Shown here: positions 1 through 9,373 of the stretch, piece after piece
How the letters are laid out: the number at the start of each line of letters is the position of its first letter
Numbering within the stretch: position 1 is the stretch's first letter
Notes under the pieces: model-generated
Database searches by the model: none
What the model was told of the DNA's origin: nothing
What the model saw: the letters and a program-made list of their open reading frames with translations, nothing else
From: Carboxylicivirga sediminis
Lineage (GTDB): Bacteria; Bacteroidota; Bacteroidia; Bacteroidales; Marinilabiliaceae
Direction of reading: 5' to 3'
DNA: 48,894 bases
NCBI RefSeq assembly: GCF_018156225.1
Contig: NZ_JAGTAR010000041.1
Location: 1-48,894, forward strand
Translations under genes and position numbers: made by a program

Positions 1-99
1 TGTTCACCATAGCTCGCTATGCTTTCACAAATATTCCTTGAAACTAAACATTTATAAGCGATTTGAGCCAGTAATTTTATGTCGAACTCAGGTTAGTAC

Positions 100-144
100 A
101 AAAAATCCCTTGCAATAACACCTATTAAATGGAACTGCAAGGGA
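100..144 (-). terminator. Rho-independent terminator of the TonB receptor gene
   Basis: Read on the minus strand, a perfect 9-bp stem (TCCCTTGCA with TGCAAGGGA, arms at 106-114 and 136-144) closes a 21-nt loop and is followed by a run of T (the A tract at 100-105 on the plus strand). It lies 34 bases after the receptor stop codon, so it fits transcription end for that gene. The first 99 bases of the window hold no gene that I can see. Confidence 0.8.
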
Positions 145-177
145 CCTATTGTTTATTTCAAAAACACAATTGTGGTA

Positions 178-2781
178 TTAGAAATAGTCGTCGCTAATAT
201 GTTTTCTTTGTGATTTCTGCTTTTTATTATTGAATGAATAACTTATTCCAAATTCAACAATCTGGCCTTCATAATCGTAAACATACCCACGTCGGAGCAA
301 AATCTGCTCTCCTTCATAGGCAGCCGTATACCCACCAGCCTGATTGGTTCCTAAAACATCAAGCATTCTGGCTGAAAAAGTCCAGCCCCGTAATTTCTCA
401 GGCGTATAATTAATAGCCGCATTTAAGGCTTCAAATTGCAGGCTTTCTCCCTGTGGTGTAACGGAGGCCGATTTAATGGAATAGTCAACCGTTAACTTCA
501 AAGGAGCGGTTATTAGCCAGGAGGCATTTGATTTAATATTCCAGTTGGTGCTCCTGCTATCACGGCTTTCACCCAATAACTCATCATCGGCAATTACCTG
601 AAAATCATACAAAGCTCCACCTACAAAAACTTTTACTTTATTAATTAAGTCAAAGTTCATCCCCATTTCGGCTCCTAACGCAGTTTGGTTACCTGCATTG
701 GTATAGCTTCGCAAAAGCACACCACCCGGGTTACCCATGTCATATGCTACCCTGTTTACCCGATAAATGGCATTATCAACACCACGATAAAATCCGGTAA
801 GGGTAATGTTGTTTTTACCAAATCGTCGTGTATAGTTCAATTCTGCATTCAAGGTGTATTCTGGTTCCAGCAGGGGATCACCCATCTCGTATATCTCCTG
901 GTGACGACGGTAAAGAAAAGGTGCCATATCCTTGGCTGGAGGACGGTTAATACGACGACTGGCCGCCAGCGACAGGCTATTGGCATCATTTATATCGTAC
1001 TTGACATGCAATGTTGGAAACAGGTCAAATTTGCGTTGTTGAAAATCCTTTTGATTAAAATCGCGCCCTCCGCCTATCTCGCTAAAGTAACCGTACACAT
1101 ATTCGAAATACTCTGTACTGCTCACATTCATCAACTGATCCATGTATTCGGCACGCAACCCCAGTACATAATTCAGCTTACCAGTTTTTCCGCTATAGTC
1201 CACATAAGCCGAATATACATCGCGCTTCAGGTCTATACTATTGTCATAGCTTTCAATACTTGGGTCGCCCCAATAGCCATTGCCAATTATTGTATCGTAT
1301 GCAAACTCGCCCTGAAGCCGTATCCATTGTGGCTGAACTCCTGTGTTTAACCTATTTCCATTATCAAATGTATGCTGATAATCCAATACAAAACGATAGG
1401 CATCTAAGGGTGTATCATCACTCTGAAACGAATGGAAATCAGGCGTATCATCGTAATAATAACGGTCGCCATCATAGGCATACTCTTTATTATCGATGGT
1501 TTGTTCCAGGTTTGAGGTCTCATAAATAAAAGAGGTGCTTAATTTCGACTGGTCCCCAATATTCTGGATATAATCCACACTTAAGTTACTAAACCAACCA
1601 TCGCGGTGAATATCGTTAGGGTTGTATATTTGCTGCAAGGTACCATCATACGGTTCGCCATCAGGTGAGTCAGAAAAATAAGCTTTATAAACATAGTTGG
1701 CTGTTCGACCACTGGTACGTTTCGAATACTGATAGCTGGCAGCCAGCTCCGCATTATCGCTAACCTGGTAGTTAAGGCCGGCATTTGCCATCATATTTGT
1801 ATACCATTTAGGACGTGAACCTTCCCCATCCAAAACATAGTAGCTACCGGGATAACCACTAACTGACTCATCAGGGTGCTGATAGATATAAGGATCGATT
1901 ATACCTATCCCCTTATTATTGCGCGATTGCATAGTAAGAGCACCACTAACCGATAGTTTATCCTTGTTATACATGAGGCTCACACTGGTGTTATATCGGT
2001 TGTTATTCAAGGCCTGACGGCTATACACATCATCCTTATTTGTCCATGGGGTTCCGCCAATCATGCCACTGGCCACCACCGAAAGTCCGTCAAACGCCCC
2101 CTTTTGCGTGGTGATGTTAATGATACCACCTTTGCCCTGAGCATCATATCGTGCACCCGGCACAGTAATAATCTCCACATTCTTAATCTGAGCAGCTGGT
2201 ATTTGACTAAGAATATCACTGGCACTTGTCTGTGTAGGCTTACCATTAATATATACCAAAAAGTCGCTTGTTCCGCGCACTGACACCATACCATCGCCAT
2301 CAACTGATACTGCAGGTAGTTTATCCAGCACATCTACAGCCGTTCCTCCGCTTGCAGTAGCAAAATCTTCGGCTCTATAGCTTTTTCTATCAATTTTAGA
2401 TGTTACGGTTTGTGCTGTTGCCATGACATCAACGCCTTCTATACTCACACTAGCTGCACTCAATGCAACACTTTTTAGGTCAGCTACCCGTTCAACTTCT
2501 GTGATTTCAATTTCATTTATCTCTTTAGCATCATAGCCCAAAAAAGACACTGATAGACTATAAGTGCCTGTACTTACATTATCAAGTTTAAAATGCCCTT
2601 TCCCATCCGTTACAGTACCGGTAAATATCTCACCGTTTTTGAGTAAAGCAACATTCGCAAATGGAATATCTTCATCACTTTGGGCATCAATCACTCTTCC
2701 CTTGACAACTCCTGTTTGTGCAAGCATTGATAATGACCATAGCAGGCCAAATACAACACTTGTAATAAATTTGTGATTCAT
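178..2781 (-). CDS. TonB-dependent outer-membrane receptor (OMP_b-brl_3 type)
   Basis: Outer-membrane active-transport receptor of 867 residues; the substrate cannot be told. Residues 1-22 form a signal peptide ending in LAQ. Residues about 26-105 are a carboxypeptidase-regulatory-like beta-sandwich, common as an N-terminal extension in Bacteroidota receptors. A plug-like domain follows (about 120-230, with VRGTSDFLVYINGKP and GKGGIINI), then a long beta-barrel region ending in an aromatic residue (Phe), as expected for barrel insertion. The gene is divergent from the small His-rich gene at 3087 and has its own terminator. It is a paralogue of the receptor at 21683, sharing the DVLDKLP/EVLENVP, INGKPT/IDGKPT and GGIINI segments. 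No SusD-like partner lies next to it, so it is not a classical polysaccharide-utilisation SusC. Family assignment is strong; role is unknown. Confidence 0.93.
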   Translation of the reverse strand: MNHKFITSVVFGLLWSLSMLAQTGVVKGRVIDAQSDEDIPFANVALLKNGEIFTGTVTDGKGHFKLDNVSTGTYSLSVSFLGYDAKEINEIEITEVERVADLKSVALSAASVSIEGVDVMATAQTVTSKIDRKSYRAEDFATASGGTAVDVLDKLPAVSVDGDGMVSVRGTSDFLVYINGKPTQTSASDILSQIPAAQIKNVEIITVPGARYDAQGKGGIINITTQKGAFDGLSVVASGMIGGTPWTNKDDVYSRQALNNNRYNTSVSLMYNKDKLSVSGALTMQSRNNKGIGIIDPYIYQHPDESVSGYPGSYYVLDGEGSRPKWYTNMMANAGLNYQVSDNAELAASYQYSKRTSGRTANYVYKAYFSDSPDGEPYDGTLQQIYNPNDIHRDGWFSNLSVDYIQNIGDQSKLSTSFIYETSNLEQTIDNKEYAYDGDRYYYDDTPDFHSFQSDDTPLDAYRFVLDYQHTFDNGNRLNTGVQPQWIRLQGEFAYDTIIGNGYWGDPSIESYDNSIDLKRDVYSAYVDYSGKTGKLNYVLGLRAEYMDQLMNVSSTEYFEYVYGYFSEIGGGRDFNQKDFQQRKFDLFPTLHVKYDINDANSLSLAASRRINRPPAKDMAPFLYRRHQEIYEMGDPLLEPEYTLNAELNYTRRFGKNNITLTGFYRGVDNAIYRVNRVAYDMGNPGGVLLRSYTNAGNQTALGAEMGMNFDLINKVKVFVGGALYDFQVIADDELLGESRDSRSTNWNIKSNASWLITAPLKLTVDYSIKSASVTPQGESLQFEALNAAINYTPEKLRGWTFSARMLDVLGTNQAGGYTAAYEGEQILLRRGYVYDYEGQIVEFGISYSFNNKKQKSQRKHISDDYF

Positions 2782-3086
2782 TCTATTGATATAGTTAAAA
2801 TTATTCGGGCGCTAAAATAGTATACTCATTTAAAGTATTATGGTAGTAATTTGCTTTTATATACCAATTTTGTTGATCTATATACATTAATTACTTAAGC
2901 ACAGATAAATACAGACCTGATTTATTTTTAAAATAATCTTAAAGAAAAAGAACCTAGGCAGCTTTGAAATCATCCAATTCGTGTCATCTTTTGAAGCAAC
3001 GCATTTAAAATAATGTTACTTAAATCATGACAAAATCCCTAATTGTAGGTATTGGCAGGAATAAAGAAATTTTTCATTTTTGCATC
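2782..3086. promoter_or_regulatory. Divergent intergenic region with two candidate promoters
   Basis: A 305-base AT-rich spacer between divergent genes. On the minus strand, TATTTTAG at 2812-2819 is one mismatch from the Bacteroidota -7 consensus TAnnTTTG and would start transcription about 25 bases before the receptor ATG. On the plus strand, CATTTTTG at 3075-3082 (one mismatch) with TTG at 3052-3054 at the usual -33 spacing would start at about 3087. No riboswitch-like or repeated structure was seen. Confidence 0.5.
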
Positions 3087-3431
3087 GTGATAAAAGAGTA
3101 TATAAAATACCAAAAGGTCTTTAATAGATTAGCTGTGATGCTAATTGTAGTGTTTGCAATTCAAATTGCAAGCAATGCACTCTTCTATCATACACACAAG
3201 ATAGATGGTAAAACATACAGTCACGCGCACCCTGACTGCGACGGTCATTCACATAACTCGGCCGATTTTACTTTTTATCAGCAGCTGCAAACAATACTAT
3301 CTGAAGAAAGCCCTGAACTTCTTTATGATATTCTGCCAGTCTATTTCAACAAGCTTAAGTTTGAAACAGTAATTACTGCCAACAACAAATTCATCGAACA
3401 CAGCGCTGGCAGGGCGCCACCTGTTGCTTAA
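3087..3431 (+). CDS. Small His-rich membrane or exported protein beside a TonB receptor
   Basis: Unrecognised protein of about 115 residues. After a basic N-terminus (KEYIKYQKVFNRL) comes one hydrophobic segment (LAVMLIVVFAIQIASNALFY), then a His-rich stretch with HTH, HAHP and HSH within about 30 residues, then a polar tail ending GRAPPVA. The His cluster suggests binding of a transition metal such as zinc or copper; this is inference. An upstream ATG at 3027 keeps the frame open, but the best promoter (CATTTTTG, 3075-3082) lies inside that extension and would put the transcript start on the GTG at 3087, so I chose this start and regard the mRNA as possibly leaderless. ATG 3138 is a third option but would lose the basic n-region. 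The receptor gene at 3558 follows after 126 bases, probably in the same operon. Confidence 0.6.
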   Translation: MIKEYIKYQKVFNRLAVMLIVVFAIQIASNALFYHTHKIDGKTYSHAHPDCDGHSHNSADFTFYQQLQTILSEESPELLYDILPVYFNKLKFETVITANNKFIEHSAGRAPPVA

Positions 3432-3557
3432 GAACTATTCCTCTTAATATTTATTGACGGATAAAGTCAACCGTTTTTCGTGTCTTTTTCTAAAAGAAGA
3501 CGCACAACCTAATTATTAACTCACAACTAATCTGCGGATTACAAATTACTTTTAACA

Positions 3558-5960
3558 ATGAAGTACAGCATTACGAAAGCCCTGATACTATTATGTTTAT
3601 TTATACAAGCATCTGTCTTCGCACAAGCTCCACCAGAACCGATGTGCCAACTAACCGGCACTATTTTATCTGAAGGCGAACCTTTACCATTTGCGACAGT
3701 TACACTGGCGAATACAACCCTTGGGGCAGCATCTGATCTTAATGGACAATTTGAATTAGGTTTTATACCCGAGGGCGAGTTTACGGTAAAAGTTCAGGCC
3801 ATTGGATATAAGCCTGTTGAAAAAATTCTCGTATTTAAACGCGGCGAAAAGGTTGTACTTGATGTTAGCCTGGAGACCGATGTGTTAGGTCTGGAACAGG
3901 TGGTAGTAACTGCCGATAGAAACGAGCAAAAGAGAACTACGGCATCGGTTATTGTTAATACACTCACCCCTCGTTTGCTGGAAAATACACAATCTGTTTC
4001 CATTGCAGAAGGCTTAAACTATATTCCTGGTTTAAGGCTTGAAAACAACTGTCAGAACTGTGGATTTACACAGGTTCGCATGAATGGCATGGACGGTGCT
4101 CACTCGCAGGTATTGATCAACAACAGGGCAATTTTTAGCAACCTGGCTGGTGTCTATGGTCTGGAACTCATCCCTTCGAGCATGATTGAGCGCATTGAAG
4201 TAGTAAGAGGCGGTGGCTCTGCATTATACGGCAGCAATGCGGTGGCAGGTACCATTAATTTGATCACCCGCGACCCGATGAATAATTCATATGATATATC
4301 AACGCAACACAGCTCTATTGGTGTTGGAACAGATGGTAAGGTTGCTTCTGATTACTCGCTGAATATGAATACTACCATAGTGAGCGATGATAAGAAAACC
4401 GGCTTTGCCTTATTTGGCTTTTATCGCGATAAGGATCCGTTCGATGCAAATAATGATGGCTACTCTGAATCATCTAAAATTGAAAACCTGACCTTTGGAG
4501 GACGCTTATACCATCGTATTGATTATCGCAATAAATTAACCCTCGATTTTATCAGGGTAAATGAAGAAAGGCGCGGTGGAAATGGATTTGACAAGCCACA
4601 CCACGAAGCAGATGTATCGGAGGCGGTAGACCATAAAATTACCACAACTGCCCTTACTTACGAACGGTTTATTGGAACCGGAAGTCTGCTGTCAGTATAT
4701 GGTTCAGCTCAGAATGTTGATCGGGCATCATACTATGGTGCTAACCAAAGCCTTGCCGACTACGGACAAACTGATGGGTTGACCTTTAATGTAGGAACAC
4801 AGTTTAAATCTGACTTTGGAAAAAACAGTATTGTAACTGGTATAGAGCTGGTGCATGATGATATGCTCGACCAGAAACTGGGTTACCTTGACCTGATATA
4901 CGATGATAATGGCAATGTTATTGGCTCAAATGGCCACGTACCTAACACTGTCATTACTGACCAGAATAAGAATGTATATGGCGTATTTGCTCAATATGAC
5001 AGATACTTTGGGCCGGTAAAAGCATCAGTGGGTGCCCGATTTGATCGCTATGAAATAACTGACCTTGATCACAAGGAAGGGAATAATTCGGGTAACGTTT
5101 TCAGTCCGCGTTTAAATATCTTGTGGGATGTTGCTCCTTCGTTGCAATGGCGCGTGAGCTATTCGCAAGGATACCGGGCGCCACAGGTATTTGATGAAGA
5201 TTTACACATCGAAACATCAGGCTCTCGCAAAGTAGTGCATGCTAATGCACCTGATTTAAAACAAGAAACCAGTCACAGCTATATGACTTCTGTTGACTTT
5301 AACCGTAAAATTGGCAACTGGAATCTTGGCTTACTGGCTGAAGGGTTTTATACCCATCTGAATGATGCTTTTGCCCAAAACCCTGAATACGACGAGTCAA
5401 CTGGCGTAACCACCTACATCAGAACCAATGCAGATAACGGTGCCACAGTTAAAGGTGTCAACTTTGAAGCAAATGCATCGCCAGGCAACCGTATCTATTT
5501 AAAGGCCGGTTATACTATCCAAAGTAGCGTTTATGGTGATGCACAGGAACTGGGAGAGAAAGATTTCCTGAGAACGCCTGATGATTATGGTTTCTTATCG
5601 CTTGACTATGATGTATTACCACGCTTATGCCTGATAGCCAGCGCTACCTATACCGGTAAAATGAAAGTAGCTTATTACGGAACCGAATTCAGACCCGACG
5701 ACATTATCATTGAAGAAGATGGGATTCAAGGAACTATCAGAACTACACCAACTTTCTTTGACCTTGGTTTCAAAGCAGAATATGATCTTAAAGTGGCTGG
5801 CTTACCATTCAAAGCATTTGCAGGGATTAAAAACATTTTTAACTCTTTCCAGGATGATTTTGACTCAGGCATGGATCGCGACCCGGCATACATTTACGGT
5901 CCAACCAATCCAAGAACTGTATACTTTGGCATTAAACTCAGTAATGTATTCGGACACTAA
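3558..5960 (+). CDS. TonB-dependent receptor, possibly for a metal or metal chelate
   Basis: Outer-membrane receptor of 800 residues. A signal peptide of about 23 residues ends in VFAQ. Residues about 30-110 are a carboxypeptidase-regulatory-like domain, followed by a plug at about 120-235 (VVVTADRNEQKRTTASVIV, RIEVVRGGGSALYGSNAVAGTINLI split over the plug end) and a beta-barrel with the typical conserved FSPRLNILWDV and SQGYRAPQVFDED segments. The plug carries an NNCQNCG pair of cysteines at about residue 163. Classical siderophore, cobalamin and haem receptors share this layout, unlike the OMP_b-brl_3 receptors at 178 and 21683. The small His-rich gene upstream makes a metal-linked substrate attractive, but nothing here fixes it. 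A strong terminator follows 25 bases after the stop. Confidence 0.93.
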   Translation: MKYSITKALILLCLFIQASVFAQAPPEPMCQLTGTILSEGEPLPFATVTLANTTLGAASDLNGQFELGFIPEGEFTVKVQAIGYKPVEKILVFKRGEKVVLDVSLETDVLGLEQVVVTADRNEQKRTTASVIVNTLTPRLLENTQSVSIAEGLNYIPGLRLENNCQNCGFTQVRMNGMDGAHSQVLINNRAIFSNLAGVYGLELIPSSMIERIEVVRGGGSALYGSNAVAGTINLITRDPMNNSYDISTQHSSIGVGTDGKVASDYSLNMNTTIVSDDKKTGFALFGFYRDKDPFDANNDGYSESSKIENLTFGGRLYHRIDYRNKLTLDFIRVNEERRGGNGFDKPHHEADVSEAVDHKITTTALTYERFIGTGSLLSVYGSAQNVDRASYYGANQSLADYGQTDGLTFNVGTQFKSDFGKNSIVTGIELVHDDMLDQKLGYLDLIYDDNGNVIGSNGHVPNTVITDQNKNVYGVFAQYDRYFGPVKASVGARFDRYEITDLDHKEGNNSGNVFSPRLNILWDVAPSLQWRVSYSQGYRAPQVFDEDLHIETSGSRKVVHANAPDLKQETSHSYMTSVDFNRKIGNWNLGLLAEGFYTHLNDAFAQNPEYDESTGVTTYIRTNADNGATVKGVNFEANASPGNRIYLKAGYTIQSSVYGDAQELGEKDFLRTPDDYGFLSLDYDVLPRLCLIASATYTGKMKVAYYGTEFRPDDIIIEEDGIQGTIRTTPTFFDLGFKAEYDLKVAGLPFKAFAGIKNIFNSFQDDFDSGMDRDPAYIYGPTNPRTVYFGIKLSNVFGH

Positions 5961-5984
5961 GCAAGTAACAGCATAATGATATGA

Positions 5985-6010
5985 AGCCTGGCAATAGCCG
6001 GGCTTTTTTT
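5985..6010 (+). terminator. Rho-independent terminator
   Basis: An 8-bp stem (AGCCTGGC with GCCGGGCT, one T-G wobble) around the loop AATA, followed by seven T. It lies 24 bases after the receptor stop codon. Confidence 0.9.
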
Positions 6011-6137
6011 GTTTTATAAAATTTTCTTTTTACTGCCACAAAAAGTTCAGACCTCGCGTTGATATATTGAATTGATAAATCAGTAAAATGTATACAGCAA
6101 GCTGTAAAAAGTTTTAGCCTGTGAGCCAAATGACCTT

Positions 6138-6145
6138 TACTTTTG
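6138..6145 (+). promoter_or_regulatory. -7 box of the metallo-hydrolase promoter
   Basis: TACTTTTG matches the Bacteroidota sigma -7 consensus TAnnTTTG exactly. The transcript would start near 6150, leaving a 5' leader of about 17 bases before the ATG at 6167. The box overlaps a possible TTG start at 6143, which argues against that start. Confidence 0.65.
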
Positions 6146-6166
6146 TTAGCATTAAAATGTGCGGTA

Positions 6167-7327
6167 ATGAAAAAAATGGCAAAGACAATGATAATAATAG
6201 CAAGCACCCTGGCATTAATAGTGATATCGGTAGTACTGTTTATGGCACTCAGTCCCCAGTTCGGTGGCCTTCCTACCCAAAAGCAACAATTAATATACAA
6301 TCAATCACCTCAACATCGTGATGGTAAATTTGCCAATATGGGCGACGTTAAAATGGAGATGACTGGCAAAAAGTTCTGGGCCATGCTCAAAGAGCAGTTC
6401 AACGTGCACCCCAATGCTACTCCAGCACAGCCGCCGCATCCGGTATCTATGGATTCAACAGATTTATTGAGGCACAATGGCGATTTTCGTTTGTTTTGGT
6501 TTGGCCATTCATCCTTCTTAATACAAACTAATGGAAAAAACATATTGATTGACCCCATGCTCGGACAATCAGCTTCACCGGTACCATTTATTGGTGTAAA
6601 GCGCTTTAATAAAAAAATGCCCATTGAGATTGAACAACTACCCCTTATTGATTTGGTGCTTATTTCACACGACCATTATGATCACCTCGATTACCAATCA
6701 ATTAAGCGACTGAAAGATAAAACAGAAGCGTTTTATACACCTCTGGGTGTTGGAGCGCATCTAAGGGCATGGGGTGTGGATAGCATGCGCATCACCGAAC
6801 TGGATTGGTGGCAACACGCTCAATTGGATGAGTTGAGCTTTACCTGCACGCCCGCTCAACACTTTTCAGGACGTGGCAAATGGTTCAGCGATCAGGCCTC
6901 AACGCTCTGGTGTTCATGGGTGATTCAAACACCTGAAAAGAAAGTGTTTTTTAGCGGTGACAGTGGTTATGGCCCACACTTTAAAACCATAGGCGAGAAA
7001 TATGGCCCCTTCGATTTGGCCCTGATGGAATGCGGCCAATATAATGACTTATGGAAAGAAATACACATGATGCCCGAAGAAACCATATTGGCAGCACAGG
7101 ATATTAAAGCCCGCATTGTGATGCCCATTCATTGGGGCGCATTTAAACTGGCCATGCACGACTGGCTTGATCCTATAACCAGAGCCAGTGCCAAAGCCAA
7201 CGAAACAGGATTACCCGTCATCACCCCACGCATTGGCGAAGGCCTGTTGCTGAATGGCGAAATACCCGCTACAACACAATGGTGGGATGAAAGACGAAAT
7301 GAACCTATAATAACAGCCAATCAATAA
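6167..7327 (+). CDS. Metallo-beta-lactamase-fold hydrolase, NAPE-PLD/UlaG-like
   Basis: Probable zinc hydrolase of 386 residues, anchored to a membrane by one N-terminal segment (MIIIASTLALIVISVVLF). The catalytic core begins near residue 100 with the segment LFWFGHSSFLI. It has the metal-binding motif SHDHYDHLD (about residues 167-175), a later HFSGR, the metal-bridging Asp in FSGDSGYGP and a C-terminal PIHWGAF His. These features match the Lactamase_B_2 group that includes N-acyl-phosphatidylethanolamine phospholipase D and UlaG-type lactonases; the N-terminal NQ..QHRDGKFAN segment is also typical of NAPE-PLD-like proteins. Substrate is unknown. ATG 6167 was chosen over TTG 6143 because the promoter -7 box covers the latter. 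It is a single-gene unit. Confidence 0.9.
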   Translation: MKKMAKTMIIIASTLALIVISVVLFMALSPQFGGLPTQKQQLIYNQSPQHRDGKFANMGDVKMEMTGKKFWAMLKEQFNVHPNATPAQPPHPVSMDSTDLLRHNGDFRLFWFGHSSFLIQTNGKNILIDPMLGQSASPVPFIGVKRFNKKMPIEIEQLPLIDLVLISHDHYDHLDYQSIKRLKDKTEAFYTPLGVGAHLRAWGVDSMRITELDWWQHAQLDELSFTCTPAQHFSGRGKWFSDQASTLWCSWVIQTPEKKVFFSGDSGYGPHFKTIGEKYGPFDLALMECGQYNDLWKEIHMMPEETILAAQDIKARIVMPIHWGAFKLAMHDWLDPITRASAKANETGLPVITPRIGEGLLLNGEIPATTQWWDERRNEPIITANQ

Positions 7328-7458
7328 GAATTCGATTCATAGTAATGCCAACAAAAACAAAACATTAATACGTTAATGTTATTCATATTACAGATAAAAG
7401 CATATCTAGATAAGATCGTGTGATGTAAAGTTTTATTGTTGATTATTTGCGTTGTGAG

Positions 7459-7466
7459 TTATTTTG
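7459..7466 (+). promoter_or_regulatory. Candidate -7 box upstream of the acyl-CoA synthetase gene
   Basis: TTATTTTG has one mismatch to TAnnTTTG, with a TTG near 7436 at suitable -33 spacing. It would give a 5' leader of about 60 bases. Support is weak because the region is AT-rich. Confidence 0.35.
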
Positions 7467-7531
7467 TGTTAATTCAACATTTATTTTAACCAAATAACTT
7501 CAATTTATAATTAACCATTAAACCACACATT

Positions 7532-9160
7532 GTGAACAATCTATTATCGTACGACAACGGAACGTCCGACGTGCCCTTGTTGGGTATTACTATTTCAGAA
7601 CAACTTAAACAAACTGTTGATAAATATCCTGATAGTGAAGCCCTGGTGGTTCCTTATCAGAATTACCGCGCCTCTTACCGGGAGTTTTGGCAGCAGGTAG
7701 AAGAAGTGGCCAAAGGTATTCTGGCCTATGGCGTTAATAAAGGTGACCGTGTGGGGATCTGGTCGCCTAACCGCTTTGAGTGGGTGTTGGTGCAGTTTGC
7801 CACGGCGCGCATCGGAGTTATCCTGGTCAATGTTAACCCTGCTTATAAAGCATCGGAACTAAAATATGCACTGAAGCAATCAGAAATCAGCCTGCTCATC
7901 ATGTCGAAAGGCTTTCGACAGACCAATTATGTGGAGATACTGGATGAAGTAAGGGCCTCGTGCATTCGCCTGAAGCACATCATTGTAATGGAGCATGACT
8001 GGAACTCACTGCTTGAAGCTGGCAAAAAAGTAAGCACTGACGATTTGCTGACCAGAGAAGCCAACCTGCAGTTTGACGACCCCATCAACATACAATACAC
8101 TTCTGGCACAACCGGCTTTCCCAAAGGGGCTACCTTATCGCATCATAACATCCTGAACAATGGCTTTTTCATTGGCCAACGTCTCAAATACACCGAAAAA
8201 GACAGGGTGTGTATTCCGGTACCTCTGTACCATTGTTTTGGCATGGTATTGGCCAACCTGGCCTGTATTACACATGGTGCCTGTATGGTATTAACCGGTG
8301 AAGCATTCGTTCCCGATACGGTATTGCAAACTGTTCAGAACGAAAAGTGTACATCGCTCTATGGTGTACCACTAATGTTTATTGCCGAACTGAACGATCC
8401 CAACTTCGACAAGTATGACTATTCGAGTCTGCGTACAGGCATAATGGCAGGTGCCTCGTGCCCCGAATCTACCATGCGGGCCGTGCGTGAGAAGATGAAT
8501 ATGCGCGAGGTAGGCATTTGTTATGGCATGACAGAAACCTCGCCGGTGAGCACCCAAACCTTTGTGGATGATAATGAGTACCGCCGCTGTGCGACCGTTG
8601 GCAAGGTACACCCACATCTCGAAATCAAAATCATCGATCCGGAAACGGGCCGGATTGTAACCCGTGGTGAGCAGGGTGAATTTTGCACCCGCGGTTATTC
8701 GGTGATGCTTAAATACTGGAATAATCCAGAAGCCACCGCATCGGTGATTGATGAAGGACGCTGGATGCATACCGGTGATTTGGCCGAGATGGACGAACAC
8801 GGCTATGTAAAGATTGTGGGCCGTATAAAAGACCTGATCATCCGCGGTGGAGAAAACATATCGCCGTTCGAGATAGAGGAGTTTCTGCACAAACACGATG
8901 ACATTAAAGATGTGCAGGTGATTGGTGTACCATCGGCCAGATATGGTGAAGAAGTGATGGCCTGGATCATCCCTCAACAAGGTGTTACACTTTCTGGCGA
9001 AACGCTTCACAACTATTGTAAGGGGCAGATTGCCACCTTTAAAATTCCTAAATACTGGAAGTTTGTGAGTGAATTTCCAACCACAGTAACCGGTAAGGTG
9101 CGTAAGGTTGAAATGCGCGAAATATCGGCCAAAGAACTTGGTTTGGAGCAACGCAAGTAA
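7532..9160 (+). CDS. Acyl-CoA synthetase (AMP-forming, fatty-acid-CoA ligase type)
   Basis: Activates a carboxylic acid, probably a medium- or long-chain fatty acid, to its CoA thioester through an acyl-adenylate. The protein has 542 residues and the full set of ANL-superfamily motifs: P-loop YTSGTTGFPKG at about residue 188, YGMTETSP at about 331, HTGDLAEMDEHGY, GRIKDLIIRGGENISPFEIE at the hinge and the catalytic Lys in TVTGKVRK near residue 527. The start is GTG at 7532, in frame with an N-terminus (NNLLSYDNG) typical of this subfamily. Length matches bacterial fatty-acyl-CoA ligases (about 540-560). It is preceded by the metallo-hydrolase gene 204 bases upstream and is convergent with the reductase gene. 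Exact chain length preference cannot be read. Confidence 0.94.
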   Translation: MNNLLSYDNGTSDVPLLGITISEQLKQTVDKYPDSEALVVPYQNYRASYREFWQQVEEVAKGILAYGVNKGDRVGIWSPNRFEWVLVQFATARIGVILVNVNPAYKASELKYALKQSEISLLIMSKGFRQTNYVEILDEVRASCIRLKHIIVMEHDWNSLLEAGKKVSTDDLLTREANLQFDDPINIQYTSGTTGFPKGATLSHHNILNNGFFIGQRLKYTEKDRVCIPVPLYHCFGMVLANLACITHGACMVLTGEAFVPDTVLQTVQNEKCTSLYGVPLMFIAELNDPNFDKYDYSSLRTGIMAGASCPESTMRAVREKMNMREVGICYGMTETSPVSTQTFVDDNEYRRCATVGKVHPHLEIKIIDPETGRIVTRGEQGEFCTRGYSVMLKYWNNPEATASVIDEGRWMHTGDLAEMDEHGYVKIVGRIKDLIIRGGENISPFEIEEFLHKHDDIKDVQVIGVPSARYGEEVMAWIIPQQGVTLSGETLHNYCKGQIATFKIPKYWKFVSEFPTTVTGKVRKVEMREISAKELGLEQRK

Positions 9161-9175
9161 GCTTTTTATACTAAT

Positions 9176-9273
9176 AGGCTGTCCTGAAGAGAACTATAAA
9201 CTACCACAACTCCTAATAACATGTGGTATGTATGGAATCATACGCAAATACTAAGTACTCTTTGGGCCAGCCT
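9176..9273. terminator. Large branched hairpin between convergent genes
   Basis: Arms at 9176-9191 and 9258-9273 form a 16-position stem with two G-T wobbles and one mismatch, followed on the plus strand by TTTT. Inside lie a TACCACA/TGTGGTA stem (from about 9212 to 9229 and beyond) and a GTATG-GAAT-CATAC hairpin. It sits between the convergent genes ending at 9160 and 9374, so a terminator role is likely, but it is larger than the other terminators here. The rest of the 213-base spacer shows nothing. Confidence 0.4.
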
Positions 9274-9373
9274 TTTAAATCAAACTTACTAAGCAAGCAT
9301 TTAAAGCCACCTCCTCAACTACATTAAGATTACAGCACACCATTAGCATTCAAAACTAAACAAGCCATTTCCC

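Noticed and set aside
685-1350. 221-codon plus-strand frame inside the first receptor gene
   Set aside because: Antisense shadow of a gene with clear receptor domains; no signal or known pattern.
6143-6166. TTG start of the metallo-hydrolase
   Set aside because: The TTG is part of the promoter -7 box, so it cannot be in the mRNA.
8372-9151. 259-codon minus-strand frame inside the acyl-CoA synthetase gene
   Set aside because: It is the shadow of a well-supported gene with complete family motifs on the other strand.
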